DNA of 64,000 nucleotides from Chaetoderma sp. LZ-2023a (taxonomy: Eukaryota; Mollusca; Caudofoveata; Chaetodermatida; Chaetodermatidae): the NCBI GenBank assembly GCA_034401795.1, contig CM067373.1, positions 88,621,448 through 88,685,447 on the forward strand, read 5' to 3'. The notes beneath the pieces are model-generated. The model did no database searches. It was not told the origin of the DNA and was given only the letters and a program-made list of their open reading frames with translations. This document shows, piece by piece, positions 25,184 through 39,167 of the stretch. Both the position numbers and the translations under genes were made by a program. Numbering within the stretch: the first letter of the stretch is position 1; each line of letters begins with the position of its first letter.

Positions 25184-25424
25184 TTAAAGGTGCATATTCA
25201 CACCAGAATGATTGAAAAAAACGTTGTGAAAATTGCATACTTTTATCAGCTTAAACTATGTATTATGTGTAATGAAACAAAATAAATCTTAACATATGAT
25301 GATTCCATTCCATAGAGGCCCGTGCCTCTGTTAGATATAGGCTCACAGTTTAAGCCTCTAAAACTGTAAAATTTAAACAATTTTATTTTCAGAAATTTTA
25401 CTGTGAATATGCATGCACCTTTAA
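25184..25424. mobile_element. TTAA-flanked MITE, copy 1
   Basis: TTAA AGGTGCATATTCACACC at the left and CATGCACCT TTAA at the right: inverted ends inside a TTAA duplication, the target of piggyBac-type transposases. About 233 bp inside, with no coding capacity. Related copy at 40823-41101. Confidence 0.7.
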
Positions 25425-25729
25425 TATCTCCCAACACCACATTCTTTCCGCTTTAAGAACATGATTTTGAATACTTAATACAGCATTATCATTACATTAA
25501 AAACTCTTACCCCTTATTCGAATAACTGTCGAAGTTTCTGCAGCATCCGTCTTTTAACATATCGGATTACTTGAGGAGAGTCCGGAGTTCCTAACTCGCT
25601 GTATGCAGTTTCTCGCGGCCGAAAAGGTGATTTCACAGCTCCCAAAACTATTTAAGCTGGAGTGCTTAAAATCCTAGATTAGAACTTAAAATCATAACCT
25701 ATTGCCATTTGAAATAATAAGTTGGATGC

Positions 25730-25930
25730 AGTTATTGGTTTGGTTGGCGTCTATCGAGTCCCTGATTCCAGGTTCCATTCACGCCATATTTAGACGAGCC
25801 TAGATTTCAGTTTATTATTGGTAACTTCCCCAGTTTTACACTGGTACCCATTTATATACTCCGGGTGGAGAGAGGTGACTGGGAGTGAAGAAGATTGCCG
25901 CAATTGGTGGAAACATAGGCAAACTGGCAA
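25730..25930 (-). mobile_element. SINE-related fragment
   Basis: Shares GGTTGGCGTCTAT-GAGTCCCTGATTCCA, CCATTCACGCCATAT, TATTGGTA-CTTCCCCAGTTTTA and TACTCC-GGGTGGAGAGAG with the SINE at 37636-37930. The tRNA-like head is missing and the inner end looks rearranged. Confidence 0.6.
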
Positions 25931-26194
25931 CGTGACTGTTAGGCCCATAATGCATAAACATCGCCATTTGCATTCAACTTATTATTTCTAACAGCAACAG
26001 GTTATACTTTTAAGTTCCAGTTTGGATTTTTTGTTTGCAAACACTAGATTTTAATTTCAGTTTTCCCGCTTCTTGTTTATTTAATCACATGCAATTATTT
26101 TTCATTTTCGTCCTTTAATATTTTTTATTTAAGAAATTTTTGCTTAATTTCCGGTTTTAGAATTAATTTCACAGACTGCGCTCCACCCCATCCC

Positions 26195-26485
26195 ACCTCC
26201 TTGAGAAATAAAATCTCTCCACCACCACCACCCCACCACGCCTCCCCCCCACCCACCCACCTCACCCACCCACGTCTCTGGTCGGCCGGCTGGCGATCGC
26301 CGGAGACGATTCTCCAACCCTCGCTGCCTCGGTTCAGTAGGAGTATAAATGGGTACTGGTGTAAAAAGAACCTGGGAGAAGTTACCAATAATAGACCGAA
26401 ATAAAAACCAGGCGCGATATGGCATGAATCAAACCTAGAATCAGGGAAATCAGGGACTCACGCCAACCAAACCAATAACTTACTT
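26195..26485 (+). mobile_element. SINE-related fragment, opposite orientation
   Basis: CCTGGGAGAAGTTACCAATA...GGGACTCACGCCAACCAAAC (about 26369-26484) is the reverse complement of the body in the copies at 25730 and 37636. With the 25730 copy it forms a widely spaced inverted repeat. A CACC/CCACC-rich tract precedes it (26218-26275). Confidence 0.55.
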
Positions 26486-26569
26486 CATGACCGAGCAAGT
26501 CCTGTTACCTCTGTCATCCAAACTCTTGGCATCTGCAGACTCACAGATTCTGTGCCTGCAGTATTTTAA

Positions 26570-26872
26570 AAACACCATGCAGCTACAATTCGTTCATAGT
26601 TGACCACTGTTTCTTATCCTTGTCCAGAGTCCTTAGCTCCCATAGGCGCTTCGTGGGTCTCAGCGTACTCAGGCCTGCCTTTTCGGTTCGATACGTTATC
26701 ACGTTTAGCGGGTTTGTGCAGGGGCGCCCTTTGCGCGCTGTGTAGATGTTTGCTCCAAAATTCAAATATGACAAGTTCCGTGCGCCAGCGTAGGCCTGTC
26801 TAGTGATACTTACAGAACAGAGCCAAATATAGAGCATCTTTGCTGAGCCACCTTCACTGACAGTGGGATCTG
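26570..26872 (-). pseudogene. LINE 3' fragment C, diverged
   Basis: Minus-strand translation contains PLSVKVAQQRCSIFGSVL and, in another frame, RKGRPCTNPLNVITYRTEKAGL. Both match the C-terminal part of the LINE copies at 22628 and 35775 (PLSVKFSQQRRSMF; RSGRHCINLLSVLRGDLKK). Frameshifted and clearly a different subfamily. Its 5' side stops exactly at a (GCGT)n array. Confidence 0.65.
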
Positions 26873-27049
<177 letters not shown>

Positions 27050-27394
27050 GTGTGGGTGGGTGGGTGTGGTTGGGGATGGGGTGGGTGGGGGTGGGGGAGT
27101 TGCGTTGGTTGGGGGGGGGGGGAGTATAAACATCTTATATTTTCAGTGAAATCTATCAGATCTGCAATGTAATCATATATTTTCATAATCTCCGGATAGG
27201 CCGTTCAAAATATCATTGGTACTAACTATATTTGCCGTTATTTTGTACTTTTGGAGATATTTGGCTTATAGGCTTGTTGAGTGATCAAGTTCAAGTTCAA
27301 GGTTATTTATTTCATATTTTCGTTTAATATGTGAAAAAAACGTGCGTAATTCCGGATCCACATGATTGATACCCTGGTAACCCTAGAAATCTCG

Positions 27395-27490
27395 GCGTCG
27401 CAGTTGCTGAATATTTTGAAACTAATTTAGCTGGAACGTGATGATGCAGCAACACCAGCCGTAAGTCAAATTAGTTTCAAGACATTAAAA
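27395..27490. mobile_element. MITE family 1 hairpin-core fragment
   Basis: GAATATTTTGAAACTAATTTAGC and CAAATTAGTTTCAAGACATT as inverted arms; outer parts absent. Confidence 0.6.
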
Positions 27491-28325
27491 AACGTAGTAA
27501 TTTGCCATTTTTGTTCTATAATGGTAAACGGGTTAACCGGTTGCTAAGTAAGGAAAACAATATTGTTTATCAACAACAACGGATGCCATCATTCAACACA
27601 TTTATGGTAATACAAACAAAATCGTACACTTCCTGATTCGTTGCATCTATATGACGCCAGACCTAACACGCCTATGCCGAATCACTTTTATCTGTGGCGA
27701 TTCTTGTCTTCCAACAAGACTGAAGAGCATGGAATGAAAATAATTAGAACACTATATTTAAAAATCTAAATTTCTAATAGACGCTATTGTTATGTAGGTG
27801 TTCGCTATTGTTTTAAATGTCCAGCTACACGCTATTGTGTGCGTCTGTTCGCTATTTAAATGCCATATGTGTGTTAATGCATAAGTAGATTAATGTGTTT
27901 TTGATAGGTTTTGACATGCTTATTCTGCCTCGCGGTTCCTAATCTCAAGCATTACAACTTGTGTAGGTGGCCATATTGCTACACCATGGTAACGGTTCCA
28001 TTCGATACACCGGCATTGTATCAGAGTGGAATTTGCCATGCGCCAACGATCACACATTTGAGAGCTCATTCTAATGCAGAGAATGACTGATACATTTAAT
28101 TTTTAACATTCTCCTTTTTATAACTTAACATGTCAAACAACACGGGCCAAAATGTTCAAACAGTTTTGTCTAGAGTGTTGCTCTATAGCAGGCAAATGAC
28201 GATTAATGGGTTGGTTGTGTGACTATGCATATGCATTGCAGCAAATCGATGGAACAAATTATGTTTTCAACTTGCATAACTGTACCTATTACAAATTTGA
28301 TTTGTTAATTGCACAAACAAATAAA

Positions 28326-28327
<2 letters not shown>
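27491..28327. other. No gene recognised
   Basis: AT-rich; nothing beyond short frames. Confidence 0.4.

Positions 28328-28411
<84 letters not shown>
28328..28411. repeat. (CA)n microsatellite
   Basis: About 42 CA units. Confidence 0.95.
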
Positions 28412-28415
<4 letters not shown>

Positions 28416-31400
28416 CTAATGTTTTAAAAAAAACCAGTTATTATTTGTACATACACAATAAAGTAGACACACACACACACCAAATGGTTTCAAAACAGTT
28501 TGATTGTTTTATTTTTATAGCAGACAAATGCATGCATGACTATACATACGAAAGCATGCATATGTCGAGTAGCTGACGATATAATCTGCTATTCCAACAG
28601 ATGTTGACAACACATGGTAGTCACATTTAATTGTTTGATACTGCAAATGTTTCAATACAGTTTGATATTAGAATCTGCCATTACATCAGATGGTGTCAAT
28701 ACTGGGTAGTTACATTTTATTGTTTGATACCATTTTATGAAATCTATTATGCGTAATGACTTATAATTTTCTAGAAACATCTTGCAGTGAGCATGTTTTA
28801 ATCTTTATTTCCTAATATATATATCGAGGATTATGTTTTTCACACGCATCTAGGCTGTGGTGTAATAAAATATGCTTATACTGTGACTCAAGATGGTAGG
28901 CTACGTGCCACCTGGTAGCAGGTTCCGTGCTCCGTATTGTGTTCAACCATGGCTGGTTATGTTCATCTGAACAGCTAAGGGCTATGACAGCATGACTGCA
29001 TGACACTATTGTAGCATTTCTTTACCATAAATATTAACTGGCAACTTTACTGATGTTGTAGGAATATTCATAAATGAACGATGTGTCCAGCGTGTGCTGT
29101 TTAGAGATGCCATATTCACGATATCGCTTTATAATACTGTGTCATATGAAGAGAGTTTCATATAATTGCAATGGGTTAGTAGAGGGGTTAATGGTGTGGG
29201 TGCATGATGAAGAGGGATAGTGGCGATGTGAGTGTGATGTGAGCACTTGCCGCATTGAATTGTAGTCATATGTTAGCACTTGATTATTTGAGTGCACTCG
29301 CATACATAAACACATTCTGGGGAACAAATGACAGGAGAATGATATTTGACCAATTTTATTTTTGGACTTCTTGGTAGCTTAGTAGTTCTACTGCCTTTTC
29401 TATCCACATATACAGGGATTTGGCCCTCACGCTTTTGTTATTTGTTAAGACTACTACTACTAATAATAATATTAATTATCTTACATTATACTGTTTAGTA
29501 GTTTGAAGTCTAATATGAATTGTTTACCTCAATTTTGATATGACGACAATAATATAATATTAATTAGACACCCGCCCACTATGTATATGTGTTCAATGGT
29601 TGACTCTTTACTCATATAATGTACATTAAGTCTAGTGGTTGAGGTACCCAGAGTTATCAGAATTCATTATTAGGCAGTATGCTATGTGTTAGTTCAGTAC
29701 TACAAGGTGGTATGCTTCAACACGGTATAACGCTTTGAAAACTTCGTATGTAGGGTGATGTCATAATCAATTTCATCATTAATGGTGTGATTTAGTATGT
29801 CATAAATGCTTAATAGTCTGTCAAGTTGTACAACATAAACTGCAGAATATTTGCTAACTAATCTAACAAATAGAGTGCTCTAACATAGAAAATCACCAAC
29901 TGCTTGCAGACCAATTCGTTAAAATATTCAACATAATATTTTGATACTTGCAAATGTCGTAGTTATTTATAGGTGAAAGACATGTTATTAAACATGTACA
30001 TGCATAGAATCATACCGTCCACCACAGATATAACCTCATATTTCCAAAACATAATAAAACGTACTGCTTCGAATTTGAGCATAATCTTTATGACTTAGAC
30101 AATAGTAGTTTTGCCATTCCAATTATATTCAAGTTTGTAATAGTACATTTTACTCGACTTTGAAAATGTCCTAAGTTATTTATGAGCTGGATTTTACTGT
30201 GGAGAGCAGGAAAGCATAAACACACGCTCTGGGACAGCCATTCCAATATTCTGAATGGAGCATGTCTAGCTGCATGCTATGATATTACACGCAGATCTGC
30301 ATGCGTGTATAAGAATTAATGGAGAGCGATTAAAAATGTTTTTTCTCAGACTGGCAGGTATTTTTGGCCTGGGTGAGAGGTGGGTGGATCGTTAAAAGTA
30401 ATGATTTGTAAAAAGACACAGTTAAGCATATGAAATATGTTTAGCCAGTCATTCCAGTTGAAAGGTTTTTAAAATAAGCTTTCCTATATTTGAAAATACT
30501 TCCCTCAATGTTGTGCAAACCATTTTAAACCATCAACATAAAATAGACAACATCAAATAATTATGACGTTTATCAGCAAAAATATACATATGCTATTCAA
30601 GAGCTTTTTCAGTATATACTCCTGATACTATTATTATGAAGGCAGTCATTTCATATGTGAATTTTCATAAACTCATATATGAATTTTCAAAAAACCCATT
30701 TTCTGCATATAAAATATATGTTTTTCGGTCAACATGTTTTTATCTCTAAGAATATTTATGGTTAGGTGAAATGTATCAGGGAAGATTATTATGAAGGAAA
30801 TCATTTCATATGCGAATCATCAAAAACATTATATATCAGTGGTGACCCTAACAGTAGCATGGTGTCATGATATGATGTAATGAAGCATGTACGAGCTTAT
30901 GAGACATGACTGACTGAAATGCAGAAATGCACGCATAATGCTCACTAATCCTTGAACCATTACTCCATCAATAATGCTTTGCACTCACCAGTCATTATGT
31001 GGTAAAGATCAAAATGCTGATGGCATGTGTTGTTAAGTGCGGTGTACTGTGCTCCAGCCTGCATTTTGTCATGCACTATCGAGAGATCGCCACAGTGCTC
31101 TATTCAGCTGCATTTCATTGCATGTTTTTAGAGTGCAATGCATGTAGATGTGTTTTTTTAAATGCTACATCCCATCGCATATTGTTGATAGAGGGTAAGG
31201 GGTGGGGAGCACCATTCAATGGCATGATTGACAAGAAAACTAATTAAATCATTTACACATTTTTTATTAATACAAACATCAAAACGCAACATCAAACTCT
31301 GATACAATGATATGTTTACTAATACTGCAATATTAAGACAATATATTAATTAAAGGCAATGATATTATGGCATTATCAGTTGTTTAACATATATTACATC

Positions 31401-31489
31401 GGTGACGCACCTAATCCATGACATCATACACAACCGGCACAAATCAGTACTTAACTCTTTAGTGGCTAAATTTGTTCCTGAAAATAATA
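28412..31489. other. No gene recognised
   Basis: AT-rich. Diverged repeats such as TTTAATTGTTTGATA-TGC and AATCTGC-ATTACATCAGATG-TGT occur at about 28580-28740, and short palindromic leftovers such as GCCAGTCATTCCAGTTG (about 30444). A few 60-80-codon frames lack support. Confidence 0.4.
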
Positions 31490-31806
31490 TATCGTGCTTA
31501 ACACTTTAATGGCGAAAATGTTCAGAGTCATCCTCCTTAACAGGCTAGAGGAAGACCCATTTGCGGACCGAGAGAAGACTAATTTTGAAAATTACCACTG
31601 GAATGACTGCCACAGGTATCTAAATCATGGCGCAATGTTTGTTTAGGTCTGATGAATATTTTGAAACTAATTTGACTGGGTGTCGACGTCGACTAGGAAG
31701 CTACAAACTCGCATTCATGTTAGTTTCATAATATTCAACAGCATAGATATATAATTGATAGGCTGCTAAGGAGGGCGGTCATGGCCGGTTTCGCCATTAA
31801 AGGGTT
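31490..31806. mobile_element. MITE family 2 copy interrupted by a MITE family 1 core
   Basis: Outer parts are family 2: TTTAATGGCGAAAATG, GCGGACCGAGAGAAGACTAA, ACCACTGGAATGACTG, and the end GCCATTAAAGGGTTAA. In place of its second central arm is a family 1 hairpin remnant (TGAATATTTTGAAACTAATTTG to TTAGTTTCATAATATTCAAC, about 31655-31740). Confidence 0.6.
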
Positions 31807-33000
31807 AAGCAGGGATGCAGGAATGATAAACATCAACATATCTGGCAGAGACCAACACAGCATCAAATCATCAACACTGGGTACAATATCTAGCTGGTTG
31901 GAGGGAACAAAATGCCCCTAATGGAGTTCCAGGCTAAGGAGTGGTCAACCACAAAGTACACTGCTACTTTATCAAGAAAACAGCTCTATGTGTCAAGATA
32001 TGAAAGGGGTTGTAAGATGGATCGCACCACTGGAAATGTATAATTGTGCAAAGATCTTGTGCTCTTTGAGGAGGAGGAGGCAGATGCCAGAATGATCTCA
32101 GGGACACAAGAGCATACAATTAACTACATTTCTATAAATTAACAATTTGTATTTCTTATATGTGATCAATGACAATGCAGAATGGCGTATGGTTTTACAG
32201 TTGCTCAATTAGCATAATTATGGACAAAGAATCACATTCATAAAAAGATAGTTACGGCAAACTGTCTATCATGGACATCTGTTTTTCGGAGACACAGTTC
32301 TTTTAAGATGGTCCTACATATTGCTCTCTTAGATAACACCACCTTGTGCTCTGAAAATGCTATTCACCATGGTAAATTGCTTTTTGTTAAATAAGCATGC
32401 GTCTTTAGTGACCACTCATTGATTGCCCAGAAAGTACCCCTTATAGACATATTTTACTGTACAGTTAAAGCTTATTTATAGTAATAGCCATACATTGGTA
32501 CTTCGTAATAACGCTAATTATGCTACACTACATACAAACATCGTCGATCTATGACTACTTTTGTTCCCAGTATAAATCATTTGATTGGTGATTCATTAAA
32601 GTAAATGTGTGATATAAATGTCCTCATTTAGATGCATATTCCCAGTAATTGATGTGATTGATATCACAATGCCGACCATTCTGTCTTCAAAAAGAGGCTA
32701 TACATAGATATTTAATATTGATATGAATAATGAAAAAAGCTAGAATATGTTTAAAACCAGGTTAACAACATAATTAAATTATTATTCATTATTTTAAGAT
32801 GGAATTCCTGTTGATTATATACAAAAACTGATATTCAGGCATTTAAATGTCGACCATTTTGAATTCAAGATGGTGGCCATAATGGACACTTTTTGAAAGT
32901 GGCAATAAGTCGTTTTGGACTCTTCTAGGGTTGCACTTCGAGGTTCAACAATAAAACTGACGTCACACAGGGTGTCCCGCTGGGTCTTATACAGCCGGGC
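31807..33000. other. No gene recognised
   Basis: AT-rich sequence; a short AAGATGGTGGCCATAATGG repeat-like motif at about 32865. No coding support. Confidence 0.4.
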
Positions 33001-33117
33001 TTCTATATGCTTTTACTATTAATAAATATGGTTCGATCGATCCTAACATGTGTGAAGCATGGTGGAGATTAACTTACAGATGGGTGGAGCATAGCTAAAA
33101 CTGGAAAGGTCCATTGA
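33001..33117 (-). mobile_element. MITE family 1 end fragment
   Basis: TTTACTATTAATAAATATGG, GATCGATCC, GTGGAGCATAGCTAAAACTGG and AAAGGTCCA show one terminal part of a family 1 copy in inverse orientation. Confidence 0.65.
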
Positions 33118-33650
33118 CTTGTAATAGGCATATGCACTTTTTACTATATTATCTAACTAGTGATGTTATATGCATCTGAAATTTAAGGGTTTGAGAAAAC
33201 TGATCTGCCTCAGACCTGCCAAATAAAATTTACAAAATTCCTTTGCACATGAAACAGAATACACCAAATATTATGATCTATACCAAACTAGGAAAATTCC
33301 ACCTACACATAAAGATACAATGTAACATGATTCAGTGGCATAGTACTTGAAATCCTTTGTCCCTCGAAGGTAAATATAATGAATAGATTGGCAAATTACA
33401 AGATCCCACGAATTGGTGTATGCATTATGTGCACAAGCAATGCATGGTGCACACCTTAAGGCCTTTGTCACCAACCAGCTAGAGTTTTTCAAGTGCAATA
33501 GAAACGCGTAATTGTTTCGCGATGATTGGTGATTTGTCAGTATTTCTACTTTAATTTAACGTAGAAATACAGATGAGAAATACCAAAAGTTTTGGGCATA
33601 GGGGTACATAAAATATTTTAGAAAATGTCTCGCTCATAATCTGTGTAATA

Positions 33651-33761
<111 letters not shown>

Positions 33762-34498
33762 AAAAATGCCTGTATAAACGTTGCCTGCTGCAGTAGTTTC
33801 TAGTAAATTATGCAGCAGCCATTAAGCATGATAAATTTCTTAAAGCGATCGCTTACGTATAGGTGATAAGACATAATTGATTATGTGTGAGTTCACTGTG
33901 AGTGATGGTATGGAATACAAAATCTGCTCATATGCATATCGAAGATTAGCGCCATTTTGGAACCAAAATGCTGATCATTTTTGATAATTTGGTACATGGC
34001 CCTACAGGTGGTAATAATAGTGAACAAAAATATGGAAAACTAACTTCTGTGTAAGGTCTACCTGTCATGGATTTAAAGAACAAATATAAAAATAGAATAT
34101 AGAGAATGATGTGCAGGATTTCTGCCATGTTCCATTGCTGGAATTCTGTGTGGGAAGATAAAGGTGTTGTTCATGGCATTGTTCAAAAGTACTGTTTGAC
34201 GATTTGACATAGGAAGCCACAGTTACACTTAGTTTCAAACTATTCTAATGTTTAATACCCTTCAACGACGAGCGTCCAGTGAGCCCCTTGACTACTAATC
34301 TACTCGTTTTGATTAAGCCAGTTATAGAGAGGGGTGACGTATACGTATCTTATTCTTCGAAATCTAGCGGTAAAATATCTTTACTAGCACGTGCACCTAT
34401 TTTAATACACGTGCCGTATCGGACTTAGACTCGCAAATATCGCGCACGCTCACAACTCTATGACCTCTGCTACCCGTGCTGTACTCTTTGATTGACAG

Positions 34499-34614
34499 GT
34501 TTATTGGTGGCCATGTTAGATCATGAGCATTTTAAGCTGCTTCTGGTGTACAAGGCAAAATGTCGCGTTCAGAAAGAAATGGATGAGACGCTGGCGGATC
34601 TATTTCTTACACGG
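34499..34614 (+). CDS. Candidate internal exon, gene unknown
   Basis: A 116-nt open stretch between a weak acceptor (TTTGATTGACAG) and a good donor (CGG/GTAAGC). The predicted 38 residues read HFKLLLVYKAKCRVQKEMDE and similar charged sequence, which looks protein-like but matches no family I know. It may belong to the same transcript as the Hv1 exons or to another gene; phase does not decide. Confidence 0.3.
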
Positions 34615-35774
34615 GTAAGCCACTATTGAAACTCGCTCTGTGCATCACTCCATAGCGATATTACCATATTGTAGACATAAGTTCCCCTTTCTGGATAGAT
34701 TGAGTTGTTCATTCTGGACGTAATCTGAATGGAATATGTAACTGTCATGCAGATGAATAAGCCCATGTCATAAAAGCCTTGATAATAATATAGGCTCTCG
34801 AGAAATTCAGATGTATGTTAGGATTATAATTCAGCAATTAAAGATCAACTCACAAGTGTCTCCCTTAAGGCCCATCATCAATCATACTATGTGCAAACTC
34901 CCTATTAATACCTCTTACCGAGTAACAAAAGCTACTCGCAACAGAACAGGACGAACCCAAAATACAATGCACTACTGCACCTTAATGTATGTCTGTATTC
35001 ATGTGAGAATGAAGTGTCGGTATGGTTTGGGAGACAAGTGATGACACGAAAGTTGAAGTACCACCGATCTTCCCTAGTAGGACTCTATAACAAATCGAGC
35101 AGATTTAAGGGACCAACGACATTAAAGAGTTTATAATAGCAATATCCTGAGATAATGTACTATCTGTCTGGCGTCTGTTGCACATATTTTCAAGATTGAC
35201 CCATTGCCTTATTACAATGGCCATTATTGTTAACTGTAGGTGGGTTAATGGTCTAACCACCCGTCAATTTTAAGCATGTGGCGCAAAATATTGACCGTAC
35301 CTTGGTGTTGTTTATTGGACTATAAAAAAATAGCATCCGGTTAAATTAATTTTAAAGTAATCAAGAGTAATGAAGTATTTATTAACATTATTTTGTGAAG
35401 ACTGTTGCTTATATCTATGGTACAAAAGCAGCAACATTGTATTTATAATTTATAACAATCATCAGTCGTTTTCTCTTTGAGTCACATAATTCTTCTGCAC
35501 CATGTCAAAATTTGTTTTCTTCCATCAATATAGGGTTAAATTCATGTTTAGAATGGACCATTCAGTTCAGATGTCCAGAAAATTCTGGTTCTAAAGATCT
35601 TTAGAAAATGTTACATTGTAAAACCTTTTTGTTTGGCACAATAGTCCATTAGGGGTTGGAGAAAATATGACTGTGTGATTAATAACATATTCTTCCATTA
35701 CTATCTTAATATCGCTAATTATTTGCACGGGCCTATCAGTAGCAGGGACACATTTGTGTAGGTAGATTGTGGAT
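34615..35774. other. No gene recognised
   Basis: AT-rich; nothing credible. Confidence 0.4.
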
Positions 35775-36745
35775 TGTAGTTTGAGACATCAATCGGCTCC
35801 CCACAGGGAGATGATCTATCTCAGGTGCTTTACACCTGCTACCTTGCTGCTGCATTGAAATCTGTGCGGGAAAATTCCACAAGACCAAACCCCCAGTGTC
35901 AATACTAGGGATGGAATATGCCGACGATGTGTACTTCATAGACGAGGACTAGAAACCCCTTGACGAACATCTCCAAATAGCTGCAAGCAAACTAAAAATT
36001 GAATCTCTTTAAGAATGAATTCAAAACAGAGTTCACCCACATATACCTATCGACAAAACACGTAACTATAGAAAATGACGACCCACTTCGTAGCGGCGAA
36101 CCATGGAGGAAAAGTAAAATCCTGGGCTCACTGCTTTGCAGTACTGCTGACATTTCTGCACGCTGCGTCATGGGGAACATAGCTTTCCAGTCCTTCTGGA
36201 AGCTATGGATTCGTAGATCAAAGACGCCATTGATAAAGAGGCTATGTTCATACAATGCAACATGTATAACTGTAACAGCTGGGCAGCTCCAAAGGCAGCT
36301 TTGGACAAACTCGATGCCTGCCACTGCAAACACCTATGTACCCTCACTGGACACCGATGGCGAGACAGCATAATTTCCAACGATGCACTATACAATATGT
36401 GTAATACGTCGCTGCTGTCTGTAAAAGTCGCCCAGCAAAGATGGTCAATGTTTGGCCATGTGCTAAAGATGTCAGAAGACACACCAGCACAGAGAACCTT
36501 GGAATTCGCCCTACTCGGAACCAGCAAATACAAAGCCAGAAGAGGACGTCATTGCATAAATCTGCTATGCGTGCTACGAGGTGACCTCAAGAAAGCAGGA
36601 CTCGGTACACTTAATTCAAGAATGGACCTGAGGAAGCTAAGGATTTCGGCTGAGGACAAGACACAGTGGGCAAAAGCGAAGAAGGACTGATTGCAGCTGT
36701 AGGATGTTTCTACTACTACAGCCGCAGAATACAGTAATCATACAT
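35775..36745 (+). pseudogene. LINE (non-LTR retrotransposon) reverse-transcriptase fragment B
   Basis: Second copy of the 22628-23763 family, truncated further at the 5' end: it starts just before the GSPQGD box, here GSPQGDDLSQ. It keeps MEYADDV, but a stop follows soon after at DED, and the reading frame changes at least twice. The C-terminal part (NSWAAPKAALDKLDACHCKH to KAKKD) is open from 36244 to 36690. It ends with the same hairpin-prone tail, without the (ATAC)n run. A short deletion relative to copy A lies before the YADD box. Dead copy. Confidence 0.85.
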
Positions 36746-36803
36746 TGTGGATGTGTTTTGACCTATATTTAGGAGGACCTCAAAGAACTATTGTTGGCAT
36801 TTA

Positions 36804-36809
<6 letters not shown>

Positions 36810-36892
<83 letters not shown>
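36810..36892. repeat. (TA)n microsatellite
   Basis: About 41 TA units, about 65 bp downstream of the LINE tail. Confidence 0.95.
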
Positions 36893-36895
<3 letters not shown>

Positions 36896-37302
36896 CGTCA
36901 GGAGGGGTTTTCCAATGACTTATATTTTGGTGCATATACTCGATACATATATTAGATAAGGGGGAACAGGTGGGTATTGCCAAAAGATTTTCAATGTATA
37001 TAATTAACGCCGCCCGTCGCTGCCACCCCACCCGCTAAGGCGGCTTCCCAATAACCTAATGTTGGTGTTTATTCACTAAATATAATGTCAGGAGGAAAAG
37101 AAGTAGCGTATTCCTATATGCAATATGTATGTCGTGATTTTCTGGAGTTAGGGGCCAGATATTGAATGGCCTGTACCCTTTTGTTCTCTAACAAAGGGCT
37201 TTCCCAGAGAGGGCAAAAGATGAATGGGTGACAACAGGGCCCACAACAAATCAGTCTCTCTTACTCTCATTCTCTCGCTCCATCCCCTCTCACTCCCACC
37301 CC

Positions 37303-37304
37303 TT

Positions 37305-37340
<36 letters not shown>

Positions 37341-37341
37341 T

Positions 37342-37389
<48 letters not shown>

Positions 37390-37400
37390 TCTCTCTCTCC
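37303..37400. repeat. (CT)n microsatellite
   Basis: CT repeats with a few T interruptions; serine/leucine-rich frames here are artefacts. Confidence 0.9.
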
Positions 37401-37635
37401 AGCTGCTCCAGCTGCCTCCCATCTATAGCTGGGGCCCAGATATGGGACAATGCAAGTGCCTAGTTATGAAAGTGAATTGTTAAAACTATCCCCGAAAATA
37501 CAATACGTAGCGTACACCAAATTACAGATTGAAAATCCTCTAGTGGAACGACGATCTAGCATGTTCAGGCCTAAAGAGGGAAGGGGAAGATCGCCATTGC
37601 CATAAGAACACGACGACACACAGCACTGTTATAGA

Positions 37636-37930
37636 GAAGTTATTGGTTGATTGGCGTCTATAGAGTTCCTGATTCCACGTCCCATTCACCCCATATATAG
37701 GCTGGTTTATAAGTCAGTCCATTATTGGTAGCTTCCCCAGTTTTATACTGGTATCGATTTGTAACCATTTATACTCCTGGGTGGAGAGAGAGGCGACGAG
37801 GAGATTGCCTATGTTTCCACCGATTGCTCGCCCGCCATCTGATAGCCCGACAGTCGAGCGGGATTAGAACCATGCCCGGCTGATTACCAGTCGATCATGA
37901 TAACACCACGGTCAATCGTCTCCCAATACA
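37636..37930 (-). mobile_element. tRNA-derived SINE
   Basis: Read on the minus strand, the head (about 37925-37850) begins GACCGTGGTGTTATCATGAT and includes GGTAATCAGCCGGGCATGG and GGTTCTAATCC. The last is one mismatch from a polymerase III B box, and the first part fits an A-box region. The body that follows (CCTGGGAG, TACCAATAATGGACT, GGAATCAGGAACTC, ACGCCAATC) matches the fragments at 25730 and 26195. Confidence 0.65.
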
Positions 37931-39167
37931 GCACTCTAACAACACATTTTCTTGCTTTTATAGCATTCAAGCTGCTCCCTGTGGGGAGTTTTCAATTCGT
38001 ATTGGTCAGCTAAGGAGGCTACACAGCTTAGACGATCAATATTCTACGATTTACTCCTACCCCTGTTTTATTCTCAGCCAGTGCATAACTTATGCTAAAG
38101 ATGGTACAAAGCGTAGATAATCAATATTCCCAGGATGTACTTTTCTCCTCCCTTTTTGTCTAATCCAATATATAGCTTATGCAAAATGTAAATACGCATA
38201 TCAAGGTAGGAACAACGCTACAGGTAAGTTGTTGAATATTTTGAAAACAATTTGACTAGGGGATAGATGTAATGACGTCAATGTGAGATAGGTGTATTGT
38301 GGTGCTTGTGCTAAACACAATTTGAATGATTTCGCCACACATATGCATTTATATGATTGCCCTAAGCTTGGGGTGGAGGAGGTGTGTGAATTGGTTAACC
38401 CTTACCACACCGATGTCAAAATTTTAAATTTTCAAATGAAATTAAAATATCAGCTTGTGTGCATTTTTCAACAAATTTGGTGGAAAATGTTGCTGTCTAT
38501 CGTCCACTATCATTGTTGAAAAATGTACACCAGTTTCTTGGCTTTTGGCAGAGTAAAAGATAGAATATTGGCATCAGAGTGGCGAGGGTTAATGAGCTAA
38601 ATTAAGATATAACAAATTCTGCATTATTAGAATTGTTCCGGATTTAAGATATACAATTCATGGCAAACTTCTACTTTCAGTGCTGCAAAAAAAACACCTT
38701 TTCACATATGCTTCTTCTCCTCTTCGCCCTATTTCGAGGTTGAGTCAACTGGCCTATATTCTAAATAGGAATATTATATGTCTAGTTAGTTTAATCAACC
38801 TCGAAAACGGCGAAATTCGTCCCTTCATATTTAGTCCGCTGTACGCGTATAGCTTATGTATTTGATTTATTCAAGTTTTTGTATTTTCTTTCAGAAACAG
38901 GTTCATCTTGCAACGACTTTGTGTTCGAATCTCGGGGCTGACGAATATGTGATCAATAAACAACTATGTAAGATGTGTGGATAACTGATATAGAATCCTT
39001 CTCTACCAATGGGTCTCCTAACCCCGAAATGCCGAACACAAAACATCATCCGCTATGGAGGGATCTGATCTGTCATTTAAGTAAATGACGTAGGTCCGAT
39101 ACGAAAGACGCAATGGTGTTTCGACACTAACTGTCTGAGCTTCATGACTTTGGTGAATTTACAATTT
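37931..39167. other. No gene recognised; small MITE fragment
   Basis: Contains a single MITE family 1 arm (GTTGAATATTTTGAAAACAA, about 38231-38260). A plausible acceptor TATTTTCTTTCAG at 38882-38895 has no clear exon after it. Confidence 0.4.
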
